NCBI RefSeq assembly: GCF_009363535.1
Contig: NZ_CP045369.1
Span: forward strand, 2,925,001-2,989,000
Source: Microbulbifer sp. THAF38
Lineage (GTDB): Bacteria > Pseudomonadota > Gammaproteobacteria > Pseudomonadales > Cellvibrionaceae
DNA length: 64,000 nt
Direction of reading: 5' to 3'
Part shown: one piece after another, positions 48,249 to 55,996 of the stretch
How the letters are laid out: every line of letters starts with the position of its first letter
How positions within the stretch are numbered: the first letter of the stretch is position 1
Notes under the pieces: generated by a model
What the model saw: only the letters and a program-made list of their open reading frames with translations
Databases searched by the model: none
What the model was told of the DNA's origin: nothing
Made by a program: the position numbers and the translations under genes

Positions 48249-49096
48249 TTCGGCTTAAGCCGAGCCTTGAGCAAATCCCTATAGCGTCGACTCACAGGGA
48301 TTTGCTGACCACCTTTCAGGCAAATACGCGCATCCCCACTTTCAAGGGGAGTTATCTCGGCAATTGAATCCAAACGCACAATATAGGAGCGATGCACTCG
48401 CACAAACTCAACTGGGTCCAAACGTTCCAGTAACTTTGCCATAGTATCGCGAAGGGGATAAATTCTGTCTCCCAGGTGTAAATTTACATAATTCCCCGCA
48501 GCTTCCACCCACTCAATATCTCGCACATTCACCAAAAATTCTTTACCAAGTTTCTTTATTAAAAGGCGTTCGGGGCGCTCAACCGAGTCTGTTAGCCGCC
48601 CGTCATGCGAGCGTGGAACCGGCTCACTTTGCATACGACGCAGGAGAAAACGATAGAAATAGACAGAACCCAGTAGAAAGCCATAAGTACGGAAATCTTT
48701 CAGGTACTCATAGAAAAACTCGATTCCCCAATGACCAAAATTGTAAGAACCACCTTCGAGAGAGTAGATCACCGTACGCAGTGCCACCATGGCAACAACA
48801 TGTAAAAGCGACCAAGGCAGAGTCAATAGTAGGTGAATAATTAAATGGCGAGCGAGTGTTTCCTTATTTAGGGGAAAGCGACGATCCCAGAATAAAATCA
48901 ACGGGAATAATAACCCCACCACAAAAATGCTGGTCCCTTCCCAAACCAGAAACTCCCAGGGCTGAAACCTGGACTCCCCTCCGAGATGCTCCAGATACAC
49001 CACTGTGAATTGCACCAGCCAAAGCACAATTAAAAACAGAATCCAGAGCACTATTTCAATCTGCCGTCTGCGCGCCAGGTACATCTGTACCGTCAT
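48245..49096 (-). CDS. Membrane-bound LytTR-family DNA-binding regulator
   Basis: The protein has 283 residues. Four hydrophobic segments lie in the first 155 residues (ALWILFLIVLWLVQF-like, IFVVGLLFPLILFW, LIIHLLLTLPWSLLHVVAMV and FLLGSVYFYRFLL). The C-terminal LytTR domain follows (LLIKKLGKEFLVNVRDIEWV, AAGNYVNLHLGD, EFVRVHRSYIVRLDSI, QQIPVSRRYRDLLKARL). It has no response-regulator receiver domain, so it would sense from the membrane directly. It is divergent from the acyltransferase gene (163 bases between the two starts), a plausible target. Confidence 0.84.
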   Translation of the reverse strand: MTVQMYLARRRQIEIVLWILFLIVLWLVQFTVVYLEHLGGESRFQPWEFLVWEGTSIFVVGLLFPLILFWDRRFPLNKETLARHLIIHLLLTLPWSLLHVVAMVALRTVIYSLEGGSYNFGHWGIEFFYEYLKDFRTYGFLLGSVYFYRFLLRRMQSEPVPRSHDGRLTDSVERPERLLIKKLGKEFLVNVRDIEWVEAAGNYVNLHLGDRIYPLRDTMAKLLERLDPVEFVRVHRSYIVRLDSIAEITPLESGDARICLKGGQQIPVSRRYRDLLKARLKPN

Positions 49097-49259
49097 TTAT
49101 TCCTTCCCCATGCAGTTTCGCCTGTAGCATAGCCTCAACTCATCCCTGAAAACCACCATTCACACCTTTAGCAGTGCATCTCACGTCTTTTAGCTGGCTG
49201 GCAGGGCAATTCCCCACTGAACATAGCGGGACTCGATTCAAATCCAAATGAAGGAAGCT

Positions 49260-50453
49260 ATGCAAAAAGTCATCCACCGCCGCCATGACATCGATGCCCT
49301 CCGCGTGTTGGCCTTTGGCCTACTGATTCTGTATCACCTGGGAATGGCCTACGTGGCCGAATGGGGCTGGCACGTAAAGAGCACTCACCAGAGTGAGTCT
49401 CTTCAGATCCTGATGTTGGCAGTCAATCAGTGGCGTATGCCACTGCTGTTTCTCATTTCTGGGGCCGCAACTTACTTCCTACTTGGTAGACTGGGGAGCG
49501 CTCGGTTTTTACTCCAGCGGTTGCGCCAACTGCTTATCCCACTTCTCTTCGGCATTTTAGTTGTAGTGCCACCACAAGCCTATTATGAGGCACTCTCCAA
49601 TGGCGTTATAGAGCCAGGATACCTGAGCTTCCTCTGGCAATACTTTACGTTTCAACCCTGGCCGGCGGATAGCTTTGCAGGCAGCCATGTCGGCTTCACC
49701 TGGAATCACCTGTGGTATTTACCCTACCTGCTCTGCTACACGCTAGTCATTATCCCAGTGGCTTATTTTCTGCGAGCCTACCAAGCGAAAATGGACAACT
49801 GGATAGCTGGTCTCAAGGTATGGCAGCTTCTATTCATACCACTACTGCCCCTCACCTTATACGGTCTCTACCTCTTCCCACTTTTTGGTGGGATTAACTA
49901 CGCCGTTGTTGGTGATTGGTATACCCATGCACAGTTTTTTACCTTCTTTTTACTTGGCTATCTGCTGGTAAGTAATAAAGACCCATGGAAGCTGCTCGTG
50001 CGCCTGCGCTTCTTCCTGCTGGTTGCGGCTCCGCTTTGTTTTTGCCTGTTCCTGCTGTTCGATCGGGGGTTGGAGGGGGATATATTTCCTGGGCAACCTT
50101 TAATTCAGTTGATTGTTATTTATGCAAACCGCTGGTTTTGGTTGCTGGCAGTATTAGCGTGGGGGCACTATTACCTGAACCGCCCCTTTAGATGGTTGCC
50201 CTATGCCACAGAGGCAGTTTACCCCTGGTATATCCTGCATCAGACCATTACTGTTACCGCACTCTTTGAGCTCAAAGGGTTATCCTTGGGGCCCGTTATT
50301 GAGCCACTACTGGTCTTTTTAATAACGGTGATAGGTTGTTTCACTATTCACGAATTTATAATTCGTCGGGTGTCTTTGTTGCGCTTACTGTTTGGCCTGA
50401 AAGCCAAAACTCTTAGTAAGCCCCCGATCCTGAGCCCGATTAACCAAAACTAA
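49260..50453 (+). CDS. Acyltransferase family 3 membrane protein
   Basis: The protein of about 397 residues has roughly ten hydrophobic segments and the acyltransferase_3 start RRHDIDALRVLAFGLLILYH, with the conserved His-Asp and R-x-L-A. WRMPLLFLISGAATYFLLG, HLWYLPYLLCYT and TEAVYPWYILHQTITV are further family blocks. Such proteins O-acylate sugars of glucans, lipopolysaccharide or capsule at the inner membrane. Substrate is not indicated. ATG 49260 follows AAGGAAG; ATG 49248 is an alternative. Its left neighbour is a membrane-bound LytTR regulator on the opposite strand. Confidence 0.87.
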   Translation: MQKVIHRRHDIDALRVLAFGLLILYHLGMAYVAEWGWHVKSTHQSESLQILMLAVNQWRMPLLFLISGAATYFLLGRLGSARFLLQRLRQLLIPLLFGILVVVPPQAYYEALSNGVIEPGYLSFLWQYFTFQPWPADSFAGSHVGFTWNHLWYLPYLLCYTLVIIPVAYFLRAYQAKMDNWIAGLKVWQLLFIPLLPLTLYGLYLFPLFGGINYAVVGDWYTHAQFFTFFLLGYLLVSNKDPWKLLVRLRFFLLVAAPLCFCLFLLFDRGLEGDIFPGQPLIQLIVIYANRWFWLLAVLAWGHYYLNRPFRWLPYATEAVYPWYILHQTITVTALFELKGLSLGPVIEPLLVFLITVIGCFTIHEFIIRRVSLLRLLFGLKAKTLSKPPILSPINQN

Positions 50454-50461
50454 TAACCCTA

Positions 50462-52126
50462 TCACAATCGATTTTCACCGCTCTCTACCTGGTGAAAAGC
50501 TCGGCGCATTAAGGCGTAAAAGCCATTGCTGCGAGACTGACTCAAGTGCTTACTAAGCCCCAGCTCTTTAAACAGCAGGGGCAGATCCAGCGCTTCAATT
50601 TCCTCCGTAGTGCAACCATCTATCTGCGAGAGCAGTAATGCTCCGAGCCCTTTTACCACCCGGCTATCGCTATCGAGCCCAAAGAAATGACGCCCATCAA
50701 TCTCCCGGTGTACCAACCAGGCTTCCGATTCACAGCCGCGCACGAGATTCTCGGGATTACGGATCTCCGGCTTGCGGGAAACCACTTTGCTCCACAGTAA
50801 TAGCTCTCGATAACGCCCCTGCCAATTTCGATGGGAAGCCAGGCGCTCGAGTTGCAGCAGGGAGAAATCATCTCTGGTCCAGCTAGTGGGTTCTACTTCC
50901 TCATCTGATATGGCCGACTGCTGAACTTCGCAGTAATCATCTAAAGCCTGCAAAAAATCCCTGACGTCACTGTCCGTGTTGTAGGCAGCCACGGAAGCGC
51001 GCACCGTAACCTGATTACCACTAGTTCGCCCCAGTATTTGCGCACAATGATGCCCCACTCGCACAGCAATATCCCGTTCGTCCAGCCAATGCATTAAATC
51101 TGTAGCACTACCATGGACCGGTACAAATGCAATGATTCCCAGGTTGTGGTGAACCTGGCTGATCAGGCGAAAGTTTGGGGAGGCACTTAGCTCCCGGTGC
51201 AGCATGCGTGTCAGCCGTTGTTCGTGTTCGGCCATGGCGACACGATCCTGGCGGGAGAGAAAGTCCAGGGCAGCACCCAGCCCGGCAATAGCAGCGAGTG
51301 GTGATGTGCCCGCTTCAAACTTATGCGGTAATTCGGCGTAGCGGCTCTGCTGGAACTCTACCTCGGCTATCATCTCACCCCCACCGAGCCAGGGTGGCAT
51401 CGACTCCAAAAGGATTTCCCGGCCATAGAGAAAACCTATCCCGCTGGGGCCGTAAAATTTATGCGCAGAACAAACAAAGAAGTCACAGCCAATTTTCTGC
51501 ACATCAATTTCTTCATGAGCGGCTAACTGTGCTCCATCCACGACCCACATTATGTGCATGCGACGCAGTAATTGGCGTATTAACGAGAGATCAGGACGCA
51601 AGCCTATTGAGTTGGAACCCCCTGTCAGAGATACCACTCGGGTACGTTCATTTAACACTTCCCCCAATCGATCAAACTGGGGAACTCCAGCAGTATGTGG
51701 TACATAACGCAGAATCAGATTATGCCGCTTCGCCGCCATCTGCCAGGGTACGATATTGGCGTGATGCTCAGCCGTAGAAATCACTATTTCATCGCCGGGC
51801 TCTAACTCACTGCAAAGACAGTGAGCGAGTAGGTTCAGGGCCTCGGTCGCACCGCGACAGAAAATGATTTCTTTTCCACTCGCAGCATTCACAAACTGCC
51901 TGGCTTTATCACGCACCTGCTCAACCATTTCAGTAGACTTGCGCGCGAGTCGATGGCTGGACCTATGAGTATTGGCACTACTATGAATATAGTAATCCCG
52001 CATCGTATTAATGACCGAAAGCGGTTTTTGTGTGGTGGCCGCATTATCCAGATAGACAAGACCCGCATTTTCCTCCTGGGCAAAAAGTGGAAACTGCTGT
52101 TTGAATTGTTCTGCGGAAAAACTCAT
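50462..52126 (-). CDS. csdA: CsdA-CsdE fusion: cysteine desulfurase with SufE-type domain
   Basis: The protein has 554 residues. Residues 1-400 are a class II (SufS/CsdA) cysteine desulfurase: the PLP lysine is Lys223 in CSAHKFYGPSG and the persulfide cysteine is Cys361 in RVGHHCAQIL. Residues about 433-550 are a SufE/CsdE domain (RNWQGRYRELLLWSK, NPENLVRGCESEAWLV with acceptor Cys465, DSRVVKGLGALLLSQIDG, LSQSRSNGFYALMRRAF). In E. coli CsdA and CsdE are separate proteins from adjacent genes. Fusion should make sulfur transfer intramolecular, feeding TcdA and perhaps Fe-S assembly. It overlaps tatD by four bases (ATGA). Confidence 0.92.
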   Translation of the reverse strand: MSFSAEQFKQQFPLFAQEENAGLVYLDNAATTQKPLSVINTMRDYYIHSSANTHRSSHRLARKSTEMVEQVRDKARQFVNAASGKEIIFCRGATEALNLLAHCLCSELEPGDEIVISTAEHHANIVPWQMAAKRHNLILRYVPHTAGVPQFDRLGEVLNERTRVVSLTGGSNSIGLRPDLSLIRQLLRRMHIMWVVDGAQLAAHEEIDVQKIGCDFFVCSAHKFYGPSGIGFLYGREILLESMPPWLGGGEMIAEVEFQQSRYAELPHKFEAGTSPLAAIAGLGAALDFLSRQDRVAMAEHEQRLTRMLHRELSASPNFRLISQVHHNLGIIAFVPVHGSATDLMHWLDERDIAVRVGHHCAQILGRTSGNQVTVRASVAAYNTDSDVRDFLQALDDYCEVQQSAISDEEVEPTSWTRDDFSLLQLERLASHRNWQGRYRELLLWSKVVSRKPEIRNPENLVRGCESEAWLVHREIDGRHFFGLDSDSRVVKGLGALLLSQIDGCTTEEIEALDLPLLFKELGLSKHLSQSRSNGFYALMRRAFHQVESGENRL

Positions 52127-52911
52127 AGGGAAAATAACATCTCAGTATTTTTTCGGGTTGCAGTGGCAACTTCCTGCAGGGAAATATCTCGCAAGGCTGC
52201 TAGCTCAGCAGCTATTAATGGTAGATTTTCCGGGCTGTTTCGCTGCCCTTGCCGGCCTGACAACGGCATATCCGGCGCATCGGATTCTAGTATCAAACTC
52301 TCCAATGGTACCCGTGCAACCGTTCGACGGGTTTTCGCCGCGCGGCTATAAGTGATAGTGCCACCAACGCCCAGATAAAAGCCCATCTTCCAATACTCCA
52401 TGGCCATCTGTTCACTACCGCTAAAAGCATGCACCACTCCTCCCCGAGGGAGGTGATATTGCTTCAATAGCTTGAGCACTTCGTTGTGCGCTCGATGCAC
52501 ATGTAGAATCAGCGGTAATTGTAAATCGCTGGCAACTTCCAACTGAATTTTAAATACAGCCATCTGACTTTCCAGGGGAGTCGCTATAGCCGCATCCAGG
52601 CCGCACTCCCCGACGGCAACACACTGGTTTTGCTTTAGGTGCTCAGCCAGCACCCTGCCCAGTTCGGCCTCGCCCCTATAATCTCGCTCTTCCTCACAAT
52701 TTTTTGAGACCCACCATGGATGGACACCTGCAGCTGCATGCCATTGCGGCTGATTGTCGACCAAATGCGCAAGCCTTTGCCATTGCGATATACAAACACC
52801 GGGAATGATCAGTTGATTAATTCCTGCATCAGTACAGCGCTGCCAAACCTGGGCCCGATCCGGCTCAAAAATATCAAAATCAAAATGACAGTGGCTGTCG
52901 ATCAATTTCAC
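52123..52911 (-). CDS. TatD family metal-dependent hydrolase
   Basis: The protein has 262 residues with an amidohydrolase-type barrel: IDSHCHFDFDIF (first metal ligands), GVHPWWV, AVGECGLD, LILHVHRAHNEVL, HAFSGSEQMAMEYWKMG, and ILESDAPDMPL (final Asp). Members act as DNases or D-aminoacyl-tRNA deacylase-like enzymes; which applies here is not clear. It is the first gene of a pair with the csdAE fusion, linked by a four-base overlap. Confidence 0.92.
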   Translation of the reverse strand: MKLIDSHCHFDFDIFEPDRAQVWQRCTDAGINQLIIPGVCISQWQRLAHLVDNQPQWHAAAGVHPWWVSKNCEEERDYRGEAELGRVLAEHLKQNQCVAVGECGLDAAIATPLESQMAVFKIQLEVASDLQLPLILHVHRAHNEVLKLLKQYHLPRGGVVHAFSGSEQMAMEYWKMGFYLGVGGTITYSRAAKTRRTVARVPLESLILESDAPDMPLSGRQGQRNSPENLPLIAAELAALRDISLQEVATATRKNTEMLFSL

Positions 52912-52978
52912 TTGTGCTTCTCTGGTTTTGCTCGCATTTTAGCATGATGCCCACAATGGAACCCGAGACCTCTTAATA

Positions 52979-53515
52979 GAAACGCTGTTGCCCATTGCCC
53001 TTTTTGTCTTTTCCATCAGTATCCCCCTGGCCCCAATAACTTAATGATTATGTCATCGGGGCTTAATCACGGTGCCAGCCGCTCATTGCAGTGGGGCTAA
53101 GGCTCAGCTCGCTATTCAGCCAGTTTCCCATTCCTCATGAAATTATCCGATGGATCGGCATAAGCTACCTACTTTATCTAGCTTGGCTTATCGCCTCCAC
53201 TCGTGAGATAGACTCCAGCCGTTATCTTTTTTTCAAGCCATCGCCTTTCAATGGGTCAACCCCAAGGGCTGGATTATGGCTATAGGCGCACTCGCAGCAT
53301 TTACCAGCCCAAATGGAGAAGTATGGAAAGACATTGTGCGGATCGCTTTGTCTTTTATTGCCATTGGCGGTCCCTGTGTCGCTATTTGGCTGTTCTTTGG
53401 GATAGGGCTAAAGCGATTCCAGACAGAGTCCAATCACCTACGGCGGTTTAATATCCTCATGGGCCTACTACTGGCGGCCAGCGTGGTTCCTTTGGGGCTA
53501 GAAGGTCTATATTGA
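52979..53515 (+). pseudogene. Decayed LysE family amino-acid exporter
   Basis: Pieces of a LysE/RhtB transporter follow one another in order but in different frames. The first piece (ETLLPIALFVFSISI) ends at a TAA at 53042-53044. The second (ATG 53044 on, MIMSSGLNHGASRS) ends at TAA 53098-53100. The third (LRLSSLFSQFPIPHEIIRW, GISYLLYLAWLIAS) continues to about 53245. The last (FQWVNPKGWIMAIGALAAFT, to VVPLGLEGLY) starts in a further frame and ends at TGA 53515. FQWVNPK is a family hallmark. With at least two stops and frame changes it cannot make an intact protein. No start codon remains in a fitting place. Confidence 0.82.
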
Positions 53516-53610
53516 GCCAGCGCTCTTTGGGAGAGAAAACAACGCAGGAACAAGGGACTACAAGTGCCAACTTGGAGTCCCCATCATTCTAGGAAAAGAA
53601 GTCGAAAAAT

Positions 53611-54093
53611 TTAGCGCGATGCAGTCTGGGTAGCAGTCGCAGCCCGCAAGGCCGCAGAGTCCTCTAGCCAAACGATATCACTGGCATCGATCTGGCTTTC
53701 GGTGACATCGGATAAGGTTTGCCCGAGGCTCTGTAGGGTCTTCTCTTCGGAGGTGAAAGTTTCTATCGGCATCTCAACCCAGGCCTGCCCCTCTACGTCG
53801 GTTACCTGACGCACTTCGCCTCCGTCCAGGCTACTGACGTGACGGTCGATTACGGAGCTACTGCCCGGCGGTAAATAAATGGTGCCATTTGTGATATCCA
53901 CCGCAAAAGCTACCACTCCGGGAATAATGCCAAACAGTAGTGCCGCCCCATCCAGTATCAATATGGCGGGGTCAACTCTCCCACCACTCTGCCCTTTGCG
54001 CTCAGGGTATAAAAAATAACCACAAGCACTCATATTGATCACCACGGTCAACAGACCGCTGAATACGATGCCACGCTTGAGATTTCTATTCAT
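53611..54093 (-). CDS. Small lipoprotein-like membrane protein of unknown function
   Basis: The protein has 160 residues. A hydrophobic N-terminus leads to MSACGYFLYPERKGQ, a possible lipobox (SAC) followed by Y-P-E-R. The hydrophobic core DPAILILDGAALLFGIIPGV and VAFAVDITNGTIYLPPG recurs in small proteins of marine gammaproteobacteria as I remember them, but has no named function. The C-terminal 60 residues are acidic. It stands alone, with a 500-base non-coding stretch before the next gene. Confidence 0.68.
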   Translation of the reverse strand: MNRNLKRGIVFSGLLTVVINMSACGYFLYPERKGQSGGRVDPAILILDGAALLFGIIPGVVAFAVDITNGTIYLPPGSSSVIDRHVSSLDGGEVRQVTDVEGQAWVEMPIETFTSEEKTLQSLGQTLSDVTESQIDASDIVWLEDSAALRAATATQTASR

Positions 54094-54303
54094 GGCCTAC
54101 CTCTATTATTGACTTTGAAAATAGTATCCAGGCGGGTATATCCCCCTGAAATGAGTTCCGCCAAGCCTTTGAGCTTCCCCCAGTACACCTCAATCAACCC
54201 ATTATCGGCGGGGCGAAAGATAAGTAAATTTACGCCTATCTGCACCAACGTACAACAATTGCTCAATGGTACTGCCTAAACTTTAACCAGCACTTGTTGC
54301 GGG

Positions 54304-54480
54304 ATGTTAAGGAGAAGTATTCGATTTCTGACAGTGTGGAGTGACGCACTTGTGATCAGGCCGGGCAGTGAGCAGTCGCCAGGGGTCCGACACCGGAAAT
54401 TTCAAGGAGCAGTAGTCGTAGCGGGTGCCGCCATGGAATGGCTAAAGCACGGTATCGAATGCGGTACCGTGCTTTTTTAA
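54304..54480 (+). CDS. Possible 58-residue ORF overlapping the small RNA
   Basis: A frame opens at ATG 54304 and runs to TAA 54478-54480, starting M-L-R-R-S-I-R-F-L-T and ending KHGIECGTVLF. It has no clear ribosome site. Its last 11 codons lie inside the terminator hairpin, which is unusual and favours a chance frame or a non-stop type of message. I list it so that the alternative is not lost. Confidence 0.2.
   Translation: MLRRSIRFLTVWSDALVIRPGSEQSPGVRHRKFQGAVVVAGAAMEWLKHGIECGTVLF
54444..54478 (+). terminator. Intrinsic terminator
   Basis: AAAGCACGGTA and TACCGTGCTTT are perfect 11-bp complements around a 10-base loop, followed by a run of T residues. There is no annotated gene directly upstream on the plus strand, which is why a short transcript is suspected. 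Confidence 0.88.
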
Positions 54481-54592
54481 TTTCAGAGAGCGCAAAATTG
54501 CACCCTCAAGTGGCGAAATCCCCCACTCTCCCCCTGAAAAAATCCCTCCAGAGCTGTATCCTGCGCCCAACAACAAGAGTGGAGCTCACTAC

Positions 54593-55717
54593 ATGTACAT
54601 AACCAGTGCCTTTGACAGCGGCAATATCGAAGTGATCAACGCTGAAAGCAGCCCGATTGAGCTGGCTATACGCCAGGATAACAACTCCGATTTCTACCAG
54701 TGGTTTCACTTTCGGCTAGAAGGTGAGGTGGGCGCCAGCTATCCACTGAGTATTGTCAATGCAGGCAAATCCGCCTACCCGGAAGGTTGGGAGAACTACC
54801 GGGTATGCGCATCCTATGACCGCCAGAACTGGTTCCGTATCGGAGCCAACTACGATGGCAAAACCCTCGACTTTACCGTAACCCTGGATGAGCCCAGCAT
54901 CTATTTGGCTTACTTCGCACCCTACTCCTGGGAGCGCCACCTTGACCTGCTGGCCTGGGCCCAGAGTAATGAGCGGGTGAAGATCCAAACCCTCGGTAAA
55001 ACTCTCGATCAACGCGATATGACCATGCTCACAATCGGAGATGCTGAGAGTGCCAAACACCGTGTATGGATGATCGCACGCCAACACCCCGGGGAAACCA
55101 TGGCGGAGTGGTTTGTGGAAGGCTTCCTCGAAGCACTGCTGGATGATGCCAACCCCCAGGCCCAGAAACTCCTCGCGGATACTGTTTTCTACGTGGTTCC
55201 CAACATGAACCCCGACGGCAGCGTTCGCGGTCACCTGCGCACCAACGCCGCTGGGGCCAACCTGAACCGTGAGTGGCTCAATCCAACCATGGAGCGCAGC
55301 CCAGAAGTGTTCCTGGTTAGAGAAAAAATGCTGAAACTCGGCGGGGATATCTTCCTGGATATTCACGGTGATGAGGCGCTCCCCTACAACTTTGTCGCCG
55401 CTTGTGAGGGTATTCCCGGCTATGACGAGCGCCACGCAAAACTGGAAGAAACCTTTAAACAGGCCTACGAGGCTATCAGCCCCGACTTCCAAACCGAGCA
55501 CGGTTATGAGCTGGATAAACCCGGCGAGGCCAATCTCACTATTGGCACCGCATGGGCCGGCCACCAGTTCCGCACCCTAGCGTTGACCTTGGAAATGCCG
55601 TTCAAGGATAACGACAACCTACCGGACCCAGTGGAAGGTTGGTCTCCTGCACGAAGCCAGCAATTGGCTCGCGATATTCTCTTCCCTATCCGCGAAGTGC
55701 TGGAAACTCTGAAATAG
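54593..55717 (+). CDS. M14-type carboxypeptidase (cytosolic CCP-like)
   Basis: The protein has 374 residues and no signal peptide. An N-terminal beta domain of about 115 residues (AFDSGNIEVINAESSPIELA, FYQWFHFRL) precedes the zinc carboxypeptidase domain. Metal ligands are His165 and Glu168 in RQHPGETMAEW and His258 in LDIHGDEALPYN; the general base is Glu334 in LTLEMPFKDN. NMNPDGSVRGHLRTNAAGAN supplies the substrate-binding Asn-Arg. This is the layout of cytosolic carboxypeptidase relatives, whose bacterial role is little known. A strong terminator follows. Confidence 0.9.
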   Translation: MYITSAFDSGNIEVINAESSPIELAIRQDNNSDFYQWFHFRLEGEVGASYPLSIVNAGKSAYPEGWENYRVCASYDRQNWFRIGANYDGKTLDFTVTLDEPSIYLAYFAPYSWERHLDLLAWAQSNERVKIQTLGKTLDQRDMTMLTIGDAESAKHRVWMIARQHPGETMAEWFVEGFLEALLDDANPQAQKLLADTVFYVVPNMNPDGSVRGHLRTNAAGANLNREWLNPTMERSPEVFLVREKMLKLGGDIFLDIHGDEALPYNFVAACEGIPGYDERHAKLEETFKQAYEAISPDFQTEHGYELDKPGEANLTIGTAWAGHQFRTLALTLEMPFKDNDNLPDPVEGWSPARSQQLARDILFPIREVLETLK

Positions 55718-55732
55718 CCTCAACCTCACTCG

Positions 55733-55765
55733 AAACATCCCGGCAAATTTTGCCGGGATGTTTTT
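55733..55765. terminator. Terminator after the M14 peptidase gene
   Basis: CATCCCGGCA-AATTT-TGCCGGGATG is a perfect 10-bp stem flanked by AAA and TTTTT, 16 bases past the stop codon. Confidence 0.92.
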
Positions 55766-55996
55766 AGAGCAATCAACAGCAAAGAGACAGGTAAAATTGT
55801 TAGGTGATTGTGCTGGCCTTTCAATGTACCAAGTCAATTTAACGGGTGTACAAGTTGCCCGATGACTTAGTTCACTCTAAACAAATATGCCTACCCCAAG
55901 AAGCGCGCTATTAAATCAGCCAGCCCTTTATTAGTATATTTATTTAATTCTATTATTCGTACACGACGACTATATTTAGTGGCATCAAAGGTAAAA

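Larger units (their letters stand above)
54282..54480 (+). ncRNA. Candidate small RNA with repeated GGA motifs
   Basis: A weak promoter (TTGCTC 54259-54264, 17 bases, TTTAAC 54282-54287) and a strong intrinsic terminator (54444-54478) frame about 185 bases with no known gene. Six GGA trinucleotides lie at 54302, 54311, 54338, 54395, 54406 and 54435. Two can sit in hairpin loops: GCCAT-GGA-ATGGC at 54430-54442, and ACAGTG...CACTTGT around 54331-54353. That pattern is like the RsmY/RsmZ/CsrB RNAs that titrate CsrA. No GacA-type upstream box is visible. A 58-codon frame covers the same span, so it could instead be coding. Confidence 0.38.

Noticed and set aside
54300..54440. 4.5S (SRP) RNA or 6S RNA in the gap before the M14 gene
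   Set aside because: The conserved SRP core (AGGTCCGGAAGGAAGCAGC) is not present, and the 6S-type open stem could not be drawn.
54716..55564. A 282-codon minus-strand open frame
   Set aside because: It is antisense to the M14 peptidase gene, whose zinc ligands are all present in the plus-strand frame.
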